A stretch of 45,492 nucleotides of DNA from assembly GCF_002104995.1 (NCBI RefSeq), contig NW_024468315.1, forward strand, positions 1 through 45,492, read 5' to 3'. Origin of the DNA: Linderina pennispora. Its lineage: Eukaryota > Kickxellomycota > Kickxellomycetes > Kickxellales > Kickxellaceae. This document shows positions 1 through 8,801 of the stretch, one piece after another. Each line of letters begins with the position of its first letter. Positions within the stretch are counted from its first letter, which is position 1. The notes under the pieces are model-generated. The model ran no database searches, was not told the origin of the DNA, and saw only the letters and a program-made list of their open reading frames with translations. The translations under genes were made by a program, and so were the position numbers.

Positions 1-3000
1 ATGGGTCTGTCCGCAAGCGTGCCATTGTGGCCCTGGGCAAGTTCATCATCCACGTGCCCGACCAGTACTCTGACGAAGCTCTCCAGTTCATTATGCAGCG
101 CTACAGCACCAGCAATAACGACGTCGAGGCAAGCAACTACCTGCGTGTGCTGGTCACCATTGCCCGCCAGAAGCCGCTGCGCATCGCGCATCTGTTGAAC
201 CAGATTCTGGAGCGCGAGCTGAGCATCGTCGACTCGGCCGAGGGCGAGCGCCGCGTCACGTCCCTGATGGCCCTCGAGACGGCAGTGAGCCACAGCCCTG
301 AGCTCATTGGCAGCAAGCTGGACCGCATCTACACTGCAGGAATCACTGCCATCAGCTTCGACCCCAATTACAACTATGATGCCGACGAGGACGACGATGC
401 CGACGAGGACGATGAGTTCGAAGACGAGTTCGAAGACGATTTTGACGACGGCATCTACGAAGACGATGAGGACGATTCGTGGGAGCGTCCGTCTTGGCGC
501 TGTCAAGCTCCTGGCAGCCCTGGAGCAGAGCAGCCTGACTGACGCTAACAAGCTGCTGTCAAAGGTCGGCGATAGCCTGATCAAGCGGTTCAAGGAGCGC
601 GAGGATGTGGTGCGCAGCGAGGTGCTTGTTACCTATGCAATTCTGCTAGACGTGATCAAAAAGGTTATCAAGCCCCACGACGAGCAGGGCATGGATGTCG
701 AGAACGGACTGGTCGAGGCTGTCGAGCAGCAGGCACAGCAGGTTGTGTCGACGTTGCTGGCCACGATCAAGACGCACCCCAAGTCGACCGAGACCAAGCA
801 GCTAGCGTTTGCTATCCTTGCGCGCCTCGTCGGCATCAGCCCGTCGGTGCTGGACAGCTCGCTGGAGGACATCACAAAGCAGGTGGCGGACACGCTCAGC
901 GCTAGCGAGTCGTTCGGCATTCTGCAGTCAGCATCGACCCGCCTGGTCAACGCCAACCTGAAACTCGACGTGCTGGAGCTGCTGAGCCAGCTCTTTTGAG
1001 CGCCATCAGATCACACCCGAGCTTTTCCGGTTCATCGCTGCAGTTAGCGCGCTGGTCTCCCAAAAACTTTGCCAGTACCGTGTTCCAGGTTCCGTCAACC
1101 AGCCTTACTGTCGCCAAGAAGCTTGTCATTGCACTGAGAGCCTCGGCCGATGAGCATGGCACGGACATCTCGTCAGCGGTTGAATGGGTCCGGCAGTCGG
1201 CTCGTGACGTGCTCAGTCTTATCTACTCCAACGACCAGGCCGTACGCACCGGCGCCATCGAGTTTGCCAGTACGGCAGTTCAAGTGCTTTGGTGACCTCA
1301 TCGGCTCTGATGTGCTGGGCTGTGCCTGGCCACGCTGGGCAGCGCGGGACAAGAGCAGTGCCCTGGCGGCCACTTCCATCCGGGCGCTGGCCGAGGCTGT
1401 TGCACAGCCGACGCATGTCCCGAAGCAGGTGGTTGTTGACTCTGCGGCTTCTCTGCTTAGCACGGCAGGTGAGTTACTGAAGCTGGGCGATATCAGGTCG
1501 CTGACGGCTGGACTCGAGTTGGTCAAGAGCCTGGCTAACTATGGCGACGCGGGTCTCGCTGGCAACCCCAATGGCGCGCTGGACGAGGTCCTGGGTGTTA
1601 TCGGCCGACATGCCACGGCTACTCCCCCAGTCTCCTTGGCCTTGCTGACCATCATTATGCCCCTGGCCAGTGAGGACGAAGCGCAGAGGTCGATTGGCGT
1701 CATAAACAAGACGCTCTCATCGTCGGCAGTCCATGACCCACAGACCACTACTGAGCTGTGGCGGCCTGTTTGAGACCGTTGGCAGACATTATCCCGCGGT
1801 CGTTGAGGGATGGAGAGCCAGTCTGTTCCGCAGCTGGAGCTCGACCTACAGCGAATGTGCGGCGTTGCGCAGCTACCAAAACAGCACCTCGACCCAGTTC
1901 ACGTACCCCGAGAACTCACTGAGCAGCACCAGCAAGTGCCTCTATGCGCTGTACAGCGGACTATTCAGGGCACAGGGCGTAGCCTGGTCCAGTGACCACC
2001 TGGCCGAAATTGTGCAGACTTCGTCCTCGACCGACGCTGAGGTGGCCAACCTGATGCTGGCCCTACGTACCCTTGGAATCGCTGCTACCCATGGGACTCT
2101 CCCAGCAGACAATGAGCTGATCAAGCAGCTGGACGTGCACCTGGGCTCTTCGCACGAGGACGTGCGCACCGAGGCGGCGCTGGCTCTGGGCAACTACGTT
2201 GGCAAGTACCCAGACGTCTTTGGCGATCTTTTTACCTCTGCTGTCGCATCCGATGCGAAATACCAGGGCAGCCGGATCCAGGCTGTCAAGACCGCAACTG
2301 ATGTCATCGTGCGCACCAGTACCGACAGCGCTACCATCGACTCTGTGTGGCAGTGTCTGTTGCAGTTTGTTCTGGGTGCTCAGGAAACTGTGCCGGATTT
2401 GATTCCTCAGTCACTGGCCATCTTTGGTCTGGTCTACCCAGAGAAGTACCTGCCGCAGATCGCAACCAGCACTGGCAGCCCCAACGCTGTGGCCGCCATC
2501 GCCTCCATCACTGCCTTCCGTGTCATTCTGTCGGACAAGACTGCCGGTCCCCAGCGCGATACGTACATCAGGAGCGTCCTGCCTGAGGTTCTCAAGAATC
2601 TGGGCCACGCAGACATCAACATTCGCCGGCTCACGCTGCTGCTGCTCTACTCGGTGGCCCAGAACAAGCCATCGCAGCTGAGCGGCCTGGTGAAGGGCTT
2701 TGAGCCTGCCCTGTACAAGCAGACCGAGGTTGACGAGAGCCTGATCCGCATCATCACCATGGGCCCGTTCAAGAAGCGTGTTGACGATGGCCTGGATGCC
2801 CGCAAGATCGCCTTCCAGTGTGTGTATATGCTGGTCCGCAACATCCCCGACGAAGTTACTCCGATGAGACTGCGGCTGTGGTTGCGCGCGGTATCGATGA
2901 CGAGGCCGATATCCTAGCACAACGCGTCTGATTGTCAACGAGCTGCTGGTCCTGTCGCCGAGTTCGCTGCTACTGAGGCTGGACAGCGTCGCTGAGGCGG

Positions 3001-3260
3001 TGACCAAGCTGGTTGGCAAGAAGTTGACTGGTACTGCGCTGCGCCAAGAACACGAGAGCTTGCGCGAGAACACCCTCTCGTCGTTCGTTCTCTTTGTTAC
3101 TCTCGAGCGCCTGGCCAAGAAATCGTCGTCGCTGCTAGCCAAGGGCATGACCAAGGATGGTGCGTACGAGAAGCTCCGCACCACTATTTCCACGAGGGGT
3201 GACGACAAGACCGTGATTATGTATGAGCATGCCACAGAAATCGTGGACAAAACTGCCTGA
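1..3260 (+). CDS. CAND1: CAND1 (cullin-associated NEDD8-dissociated protein), 5'-partial and frame-broken
   Basis: CAND1 is a HEAT-repeat solenoid that binds cullin-RBX1 cores and exchanges the substrate receptors of SCF-type ubiquitin ligases. Reading from base 3, the protein enters at a VRKRAIVALGKF segment typical of the N-terminal third. It then has the family's FDPNYNYD motif followed by an acidic loop (about 349-478), many HEAT-like helices, and MGPFKKRVDDGLDARK near 2758-2810, a CAND1 signature. About 200-250 N-terminal residues lie outside the window. The coding line changes frame about seven times, near 484, 996, 1060, 1290, 1750, 2860 and 2920; each change restores recognisable CAND1 sequence. 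The stop is at 3258-3260. CAND1 is normally single-copy, so sequencing indels are more likely than a pseudogene, but the sequence cannot prove it. Family assignment is firm; integrity is not. Confidence 0.9.
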
Positions 3261-3310
3261 GAGCCAGCATGCTCCATACTATTAGCCAGCTGGCTCACTG
3301 AGAAACACTA

Positions 3311-3316
3311 AATAAA
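3311..3316 (+). terminator. Candidate poly(A) signal after CAND1
   Basis: An AATAAA hexamer lies 51 bases after the CAND1 stop and 85 bases before the TSR2 start, in an AT-rich gap. Position and sequence fit a cleavage/polyadenylation signal; there is no other support. Confidence 0.35.
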
Positions 3317-3400
3317 TTCTGAGCCTGCAAGCTTTTTATGGCTGATCGCCATTTGGCACATACTGTTTCCCACATCAATATATTTTTGTTTTCAGTAACC

Positions 3401-3895
3401 ATGGCACAGCCGGCAATTCACCCGAACAAGGAGGCGTTTATCGAGGGCGTCGACCATATCTTTGCCAGATGGACCGCGCTAGAGCTGGCGGTGAAGAACG
3501 GCTGGGGCGGCCGCAACTCCCAGACCAAGCGTGACGACATGGTAGACGAGATCGTGAATCACTTTGACGACCTAGTCAAAAAGAAGAAGAAGCCCGAGCC
3601 CAGCGACCTCGAAGACCTCCTGCTAGACATCATGAGCGAGGACTTCAACATCACACTGGAGGACAACAGCGCCATCGAAGTCGCACGCAGCATCTGCAGC
3701 ATCTTTGCCGAATGCCTGACCGGAAACTTTACCACTGTCGATAAGCTGCGCGACGAGCGGGATGCCCGGGATGCCCAGGGCGGCGCTAACAGCGCAGTGC
3801 AGCAGTCGCATGCGGCTGGTGGTGTTGCTGCAGAGGGGGAGGATTCGGAGTCGGAGTCGGAATCGGGCTCTGATGACGATGCTATGGAAGAGTGA
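3401..3895 (+). CDS. TSR2: Pre-rRNA processing protein TSR2
   Basis: 164 residues. Tsr2 is the escort chaperone of ribosomal protein eS26 (Rps26) and is needed for 20S pre-rRNA processing and 40S maturation in the nucleus. The conserved core is visible: ARWTALELAVKNGWGG at the N-terminus, then a helical domain with DEIVNHFDDL and DLEDLLLDIMSEDFN. After it comes a helix with ARSICSIFAECLTGNF and an acidic Ser/Glu/Asp-rich tail (EDSESESESGSDDD), the usual end of this family. The ATG at 3401 was chosen because the conserved domain starts about 20 residues later. An in-frame ATG at 3338 would add an unconserved hydrophobic stretch, and a TTTTCAG just before the ATG could be a 5'UTR intron acceptor. 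The length is normal and the frame is intact. It lies 140 bp downstream of CAND1 on the same strand. Confidence 0.92.
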   Translation: MAQPAIHPNKEAFIEGVDHIFARWTALELAVKNGWGGRNSQTKRDDMVDEIVNHFDDLVKKKKKPEPSDLEDLLLDIMSEDFNITLEDNSAIEVARSICSIFAECLTGNFTTVDKLRDERDARDAQGGANSAVQQSHAAGGVAAEGEDSESESESGSDDDAMEE

Positions 3896-4405
3896 AGGAA
3901 AAGGGCTCTGCATTACCTACATGTTTTTACAAAAATAGAATATATATCCATGATGCTATACATCATCCTCATACTACTTAATAGTCTAAAATGCGCTACG
4001 CACTGTGTTGAAAGGCTTTCAAATGATGCTCTACCGTCACATTAAGACGCCCTTGCATTTGAGCAGTGACTCTCACCGAGCAGGTGCATGCGGAAATATG
4101 AACAGGAGGGAACCAGCGATGGTACTACTCGACACTGGTATCAGATCTCGGCAGTATCAAAGGCAGCAGATAGCAATTTGTGTGCGTCTTGTCTACAAAG
4201 TAACAATTTGTTTGATGTTGAATAATATGCTGCATATGTAATCACAATCTATACTAGAAATACTCTGCTTGCGATGCGAGCTCGGCTACTAGTCAGCATA
4301 GGTTGACACGTCGATAAGAGCATCACAGCGAACCGGTCATTTGAACGTGTCAGATGGTTGTTGGTGCAATAGCGATCCTGGATGTCTCCCATATTGATGG
4401 CCTGC

Positions 4406-4660
4406 TCAGCGCAGACGCTTCAGTGCTGGTTCGCTGCTGCTGGCAGCAGAATCGCCTGCTGCTGCAAAAGAGGTGTGCAGCTTCTTTGTTGCCGTAGTGG
4501 TGCCAGAAGCATCGGTAGCAATGGCCGTAGAACGGCGGAACTGTTCAGGAATACTGCCTGAATCACAGAGTGGCTGGAAAATGAGCCTGAAGTTTAGAAC
4601 TGCTGCGAGATCGCGGTTCAAGAGCTGAGGATGTAAGAGTCGAGTGATTCGTTCATTAAA
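4406..4660 (-). pseudogene. Remnant of a Fanzor/TnpB-like nuclease C-terminus
   Basis: Reading minus from 4660, the open stretch contains LLNRDLAAVLNFR (about 4580-4621), then SIPEQFRRS, a low-complexity Ser/Ala/Thr linker and a basic end, PALKRLR, before a stop at 4406. An NRDxxAxxN motif followed by an LNF/RHI-type helix matches the third RuvC motif of TnpB and the eukaryotic Fanzor proteins, in which the Asp is catalytic. Fungal Fanzors are known. Nothing upstream supplies the rest of a nuclease: an in-frame stop precedes the stretch, and no Cys-rich zinc finger or earlier RuvC motif is visible nearby. I therefore read it as the decayed 3' end of a transposon-borne gene. It rests on one short motif, so confidence is modest. 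Confidence 0.4.
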
Positions 4661-4820
4661 TTACTGGCCTTGCAAAATCTGAAGAAGCTAGGATGCATAG
4701 CGCTTTAATATGTGGCTCTATGTTCGATTATACCCGTGGTTTCAGATATATCTGCCACCTTAGGATCTGAATCCATCGGCCAAAAGAGGAAATCCTAATT
4801 TTAAGGATTCATAGAACGAG

Positions 4821-5072
4821 TCACACATACTCGTTGTGAGGCTCAACTGAACAGATTCGTAAACAGTATTCGCCTTTCACCCGTTTGCTGCCGTCCATTG
4901 CCTCGTCTCTTTGCAAGTCCTCTTGTAGCTGCAGTGTCTTGAGACAGGCCATTCGCTTAAGCCCTAACACGGGTATATGCATTGGCATCCCTGGGCCATG
5001 TCGAACAATCAGGTATCCTGAGCCTGCGAATGCTGAGACCCGTGCACGAAGGATGTGCAGCAGGATTTCCAC
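4821..5072 (-). other. Unidentified open stretch, possible gene fragment
   Basis: About 83 codons without a stop, read minus, with a protein-like composition (segments GSGYLIVRHGPGMPMHIP and LKTLQLQEDLQRDEAMDG). The listed ORF begins at a GTG; the frame stays open 12-15 bases further upstream before a stop, with no ATG of its own there. I do not recognise a family. It may be a decayed fragment like its neighbours, or chance. Confidence 0.2.
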
Positions 5073-5389
5073 TGTGAAATGGTCATCAGCTCATTCATCC
5101 TCAGGTTGGCAACTGCCGGTTTGTAAGATGGGCGGCCGCCCTGACCGGCTCACTTGAAACCATTCTAGATGTGATCTGACTCAGATCCACATTGACTGTG
5201 GGTCCGTTCTGGGATATGTACCTCGAATAGTTAGCGGCGCATTTATTCCCTAAACTCTACGCCGGGCCCGGACTTGTGTCCATGCTGAGTCATCGCCCTC
5301 TGCATCTTGCGCCGACGACCCAGGGTGGTCCTTTAGCTAGATAGCAATCTGGCCACTCTTGGTCATATTTACAGTGTCTGTGCATCTGA

Positions 5390-5722
5390 CTAACTAGCAG
5401 TGTCCGCCAGCAGCGCATCACCCTCACTGCGACATTTGTCGCACCTTGTCGCGTACCAGTCACCGTGCAGATACACAATTGCATTGGCCGCGTACTTGTG
5501 GCCGCCCACATGCGACGTCTCCCGTGCCGCAACATGTTTATTTGATCCATGATCCACAATCAGCGCGCGCACATCACGCAGCAGCTGCATTCCGTGGGTG
5601 CATATGAAGATGGGCCGGCTCTTGCTCATGTCGAACCAGCGGTGAGTGAGGTGTGAGCAGTTTCTGCACGCCGCTAGCATCTGGTAGCAGAGAGTATACG
5701 GTGTATTGGTATTGCAAATCAT
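5390..5722 (-). pseudogene. Sucraseferredoxin-like (Suc_Fer/AIM32-type) gene fragment
   Basis: The stretch contains FICTHG, RDVRALIVDHG, ETSHVGGHKYAANAIVY and GDWYATRCD in family order. The SHVGGHKYAANAIVY plus GDWY block is the hallmark of the thioredoxin-fold, [2Fe-2S]-associated sucraseferredoxin-like family (yeast Aim32 is a member). The family normally has a Cys-rich RDxxCGxxGP segment directly after CTHG; here CTHG-like sequence runs straight into QLLRDV, so that segment is missing. The N-terminal half is absent as well, because VPS2 begins 200 bp upstream, and the end (LLADTAS) is short. Loss of the cluster-binding region points to a non-functional relic. Family assignment is fairly sure; pseudogene status is inference. 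Confidence 0.6.
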
Positions 5723-5924
5723 ATAGCCTCATGTCTCGTAGTATATGCAAGTATATGGATGAAAACACCACATCCCCATGTATCATGGCAGTTAAGTTTA
5801 TATGAGTATGGTATTAGTATCTCGCAAGGGTGGTGACAGCGAAATCCCCCATGGCTGTTGCATATGAGGAGCAGAGGCGGCCACATAAGAAATAATTGAA
5901 AAGAAGAGGGGTATGAAAACAGCG

Positions 5925-6662
5925 TTACTCTTTGCGCAGGCTGTCAAGCCGGGCTTGCAGCGCAGCATCATCATCCATCGCATCAGCTGCGCCTTCACCA
6001 ACTGCTGACTGCTCAGTAACAGTCTGTGGGGCAGCACCCAGCGAGTCGTTGAGCTGCAGACCAATCTCATCGAGCACCTGCTGGACGATCTGGTCCGATT
6101 CCTCCTCATCGTCCTCGATATCGTCTTCCATGGCATCATCAATGGCGTCGTTCATCAAATCCTCCTTCATGTCCATCATCTCTGACTCCTTCTCAAACTC
6201 CATCAGCACCTTCTGCATGCCAGGCAGGTTCATCGATGTGTTCATCGACTTCATAGCCTTGGTCGCGCCGCGCATCGCTGTCGACATCTGCTGGTTCGAG
6301 CTCATTGTCTGTATCCGCAATGCCACGCCCTGCAGCGATGTGCGCATCTTGTAGAATTTTTGCACATACCGCCGCGTGCGCACTAGGTCCTTTGCCATGA
6401 CCTTGCAGGCGTTCTACAGTGTGCAGGTGTGCGATTATTAGACCGTGTGCCTCTGTCTGACGGCTTTGCCTACAAAGTCAGGGCCTCTTACCATTTGTCC
6501 TGCCTTGGCCGCCTTCTTAATGTCGGCAATGAGCTTCTTTTCTTGCTGCTCCATTTTCGTGCGCTCGCGGTCCAACTCTCGCTGCGCGCGATTCAGGGCG
6601 CGCAGGTTCTGTCGCAGCATCTCCTGGGGCGTCTTGCGCTTCCCGAACAAAAAGTCCAGCAT
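5925..6662 (-). CDS. VPS2: ESCRT-III subunit Vps2/CHMP2
   Basis: 219 residues from two exons: 6662-6492 and 6413-5925, split by a 78-bp intron (6414-6491; GTAAGAG donor, TGTAG acceptor, phase 0). Vps2/CHMP2 co-polymerises with Vps24 on Snf7 filaments at endosomes and recruits Vps4 during multivesicular body sorting and other membrane scission. The start, MLDFLFGKRKTPQEML, and the following basic helix with LNRAQRELDRER are diagnostic. Exon 2 resumes at NACKVMAKDLVRTRRYV, matching CHMP2 across the junction, then continues through LQGVALRIQTM, NDAIDDAMEDD and DQIVQQVLDEIG. It ends in a C-terminal MIM1-like helix (LQARLDSLRKE) that would bind the Vps4 MIT domain. Length is normal and the frame is intact. 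It is divergently placed from the PXMP2-like gene across 1.1 kb. Confidence 0.93.
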
Positions 6663-6844
6663 TCTATGTAGGCAAATGTAGAAAAATAAAAAGCACGCTT
6701 TGGAAATAAGAGGGTGGTGGTGAGCGAGAGATACAATGCACGCTGAACAGATGACGAAAGCCCAGAAATTGAGGCAGCACGCGGAACTCTTGGCAAGCCA
6801 GTAGATCAACGGACCGTGATTGATCTAGCAAGAACGCGCTCTGT

Positions 6845-6880
6845 GCCTGAGACGCCTGAGACGCCTGAGACGCTTGAGCC
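6845..6880 (+). repeat. Short tandem repeat, 9-bp unit x4
   Basis: Three exact copies of GCCTGAGAC and one degenerate copy (GCTTGAGCC) in tandem, between VPS2 and the PXMP2-like gene. No evident function. Confidence 0.8.
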
Positions 6881-7642
6881 GTATCAGGAAGTGGAGTGCG
6901 AGCGTGACGTCGATTTTTTCCGAGTCTGCAGACGAACAATATTTCGACGACGGCGGCGGCGAATTTTGGCATTTCTGTCTTCCCAAATACTGTATCGCAT
7001 CGCGGAGGTTTACGCTTCTCCGGGATGGGCGCCAAATAGGACCCGGCGCGCTTCGAAGAAGGAAATAAAAAGGATTTGCCTGCGCAATTGGCTGTAGCAC
7101 TTCTTTGGCGCTGGGCCTAGTGCACAGGCATGCTGTCGAGGCAAGCCGACGGGGGCAAGAAAGATGTGTGTGTCTGCATGGCGGCAAGGGCGCGACATGT
7201 GCTCTATTGCCCCCGCTCGGTGCACAGGGTGAGGATGCCCCTGCCGACAAGTGCCAGTCAGTGCGCCTTTTCAATCAGCGTTCAATTCCCACTGAATCGC
7301 ACCATGCTCTCCAGTAGACAGTGCTGATGCACCAGCAGAGTGGCTGGTTCACAACTACATCCAAATGGCTTCCCGATTGGTGCCAATGACGATGTGTAGG
7401 CTCCCTGGACATCTGCCGGAGCCCCCATTCAATGGCCGTGTCCTGCTGGCTGGCTAGCTGGCGCGCTGGGCAGTCCAGGGATCGCTGCTGGCTCTGCACG
7501 CACTGCAGCCCCGCACGAACAAACGGGAGACAAATTACGTGCAGTTCCTGTGCTGTTTGGTTGCTCGCAGATTTCCTCCTCGCGAATAGATTCGCTCCGC
7601 CCAGCAGCAGAGCCCGAAGCTTCGGCGGCAGTCGGCCGGACA

Positions 7643-7650
7643 TATAAATA
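7643..7650 (+). promoter_or_regulatory. TATA box of the PXMP2-like gene
   Basis: TATAAATA lies 129 bases upstream of the ATG at 7779. A long C/T-rich tract between the two is typical of fungal transcription start regions. Confidence 0.55.
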
Positions 7651-7778
7651 ATGCCGGGCCGCCCTTGGCGACAAGCAAGGAAGCACCATTTTGGACATCC
7701 CTTTTGTTTCTTTCCTTTTCTACCCAGTCCCCATTCCCTCCATCTCTTTTCTCAAAGATACTCCTGCACTAGTCTACA

Positions 7779-8461
7779 ATGGCCGCTGTTTCGAAGCCCG
7801 CTAGCCAGAACATTGCCGTGACCCTGCTCACCGCGTACCTCACCACCCTCGCCGCCCACCCCCTGGTCACCAAGGCGTGCACGACTGCGACCCTGAACTT
7901 TTTGCAGGAGGAGATTGCGCAGCGCACCTCGGGTGTGCGTGCGGCTGAGAAGGCTTCGGAGAAGCGCGCTGCGATCGAGGGACGCCCTGTGAGCAAGAGC
8001 CTGATCGAGCACATCGTCAACAAGCGTGTGCTCCAGTTTTCGCTCTACGGCCTGTTCATCAGCGGCCCGCTGAACCACTTCCTGTACGAGATCCTGAACA
8101 AGGTCTTCGCTAACCGCCCCAAGAACAAGCTCAACACCCTGCTCACCATCTTGGCCCAGAACCTGATTATCTCGCCGATTCTGAACTCGGTGTTCCTGGC
8201 TGCCAACACCATCATTGCTGGCGAGCGCAACATCGAGAACGTCATCAACGTTGTGCGCACGCGCCTGCTGGGCATGATGAAGGTTTCGTGGGTTGTGTTC
8301 CCCTGCGTCCAGCTCTTCGCAGCCAAGTTCCTGCCCCTCTTGTCTGGGTGCCCTTCTTCAACTCGGTTGCCTTCACTTTCGGCACCTACTTCAACACCCA
8401 AGGCAAGATCCGTGCCCTCCAGGCTGCCAAGCGCGCTGAGGAGGACGAAAAGCGCGATTAA
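7779..8461 (+). CDS. Mpv17/PXMP2-family membrane protein (one frame change)
   Basis: About 227 residues after allowing one frame change. The Mpv17/PMP22 family comprises four-helix membrane proteins of peroxisomes and the inner mitochondrial membrane that act as channel-like pores. Visible family features: an N-terminal LLTAYLTTLAAHPLVTKACT helix, the LYGLFISGPLNHFLYEIL motif (GPxxHxxY type), then NLIISPILNSVFL and a VSWVVFPCVQLFAAKFLP block. The frame breaks near 8334-8340; one missing base restores VWVPFFNSVAFTFGTYFNTQ, the expected last helix, and a stop at 8459-8461. Without the correction the ORF runs to 8594 with an unrelated tail. The conserved C-terminus in the next frame makes a sequencing deletion likelier than real mutation. 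Peroxisomal versus mitochondrial location cannot be decided. Confidence 0.85.
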
Positions 8462-8801
8462 ATTGGCCCTGGGCATTGAAGGGGATAAGGCAGCACTCAT
8501 TCGCCGGGATCGACAAGAGAAAAAGAGCGATGTTCCCAGTATTTTCCCGCTGCTGTCCACCATGCGCTTTGGCTCATGTCGGTTTCTGGTATAAGATAAG
8601 GGTTCTGCAGCGCATGATTCGTTGCAGGGCTGCCTGCGACTGGGCTGTGACTGTCATTTTGCTCAATCCTTCGTTATTTCAAACTTTCGCCGTTCCAAAT
8701 GTAAAATTAGTGAAGCATCTACATCGTTTACCCAAGTGGCATCACCAGTCTCCAAAGACACCTCGCTATCTGAGATATACATACCTGGTCGGTGCGGGGA
8801 C

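Larger units (their letters stand above)
3896..5924. other. Gene-poor region with decayed minus-strand fragments
   Basis: About 2 kb with no intact gene. It is AT-richer than the flanks. Three minus-strand stretches, listed separately, look like remains of protein genes: a Fanzor-like tail, an unknown 83-codon stretch and a sucraseferredoxin-like fragment. The bases between them show nothing recognisable. Confidence 0.6.
6663..7778. other. Divergent intergenic region between VPS2 and the PXMP2-like gene
   Basis: About 1.1 kb holding the promoters of both genes. It contains a 9-bp minisatellite (6845-6880) and a TATA element for the plus-strand gene (7643-7650), with a pyrimidine-rich tract (about 7700-7755) before its ATG. 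No coding sequence I can support. Confidence 0.6.

Noticed and set aside
4955-4970. Telomerase RNA template (CCCTAAC match)
   Set aside because: The match is only 7 bases, with no second partial repeat and no surrounding structure.
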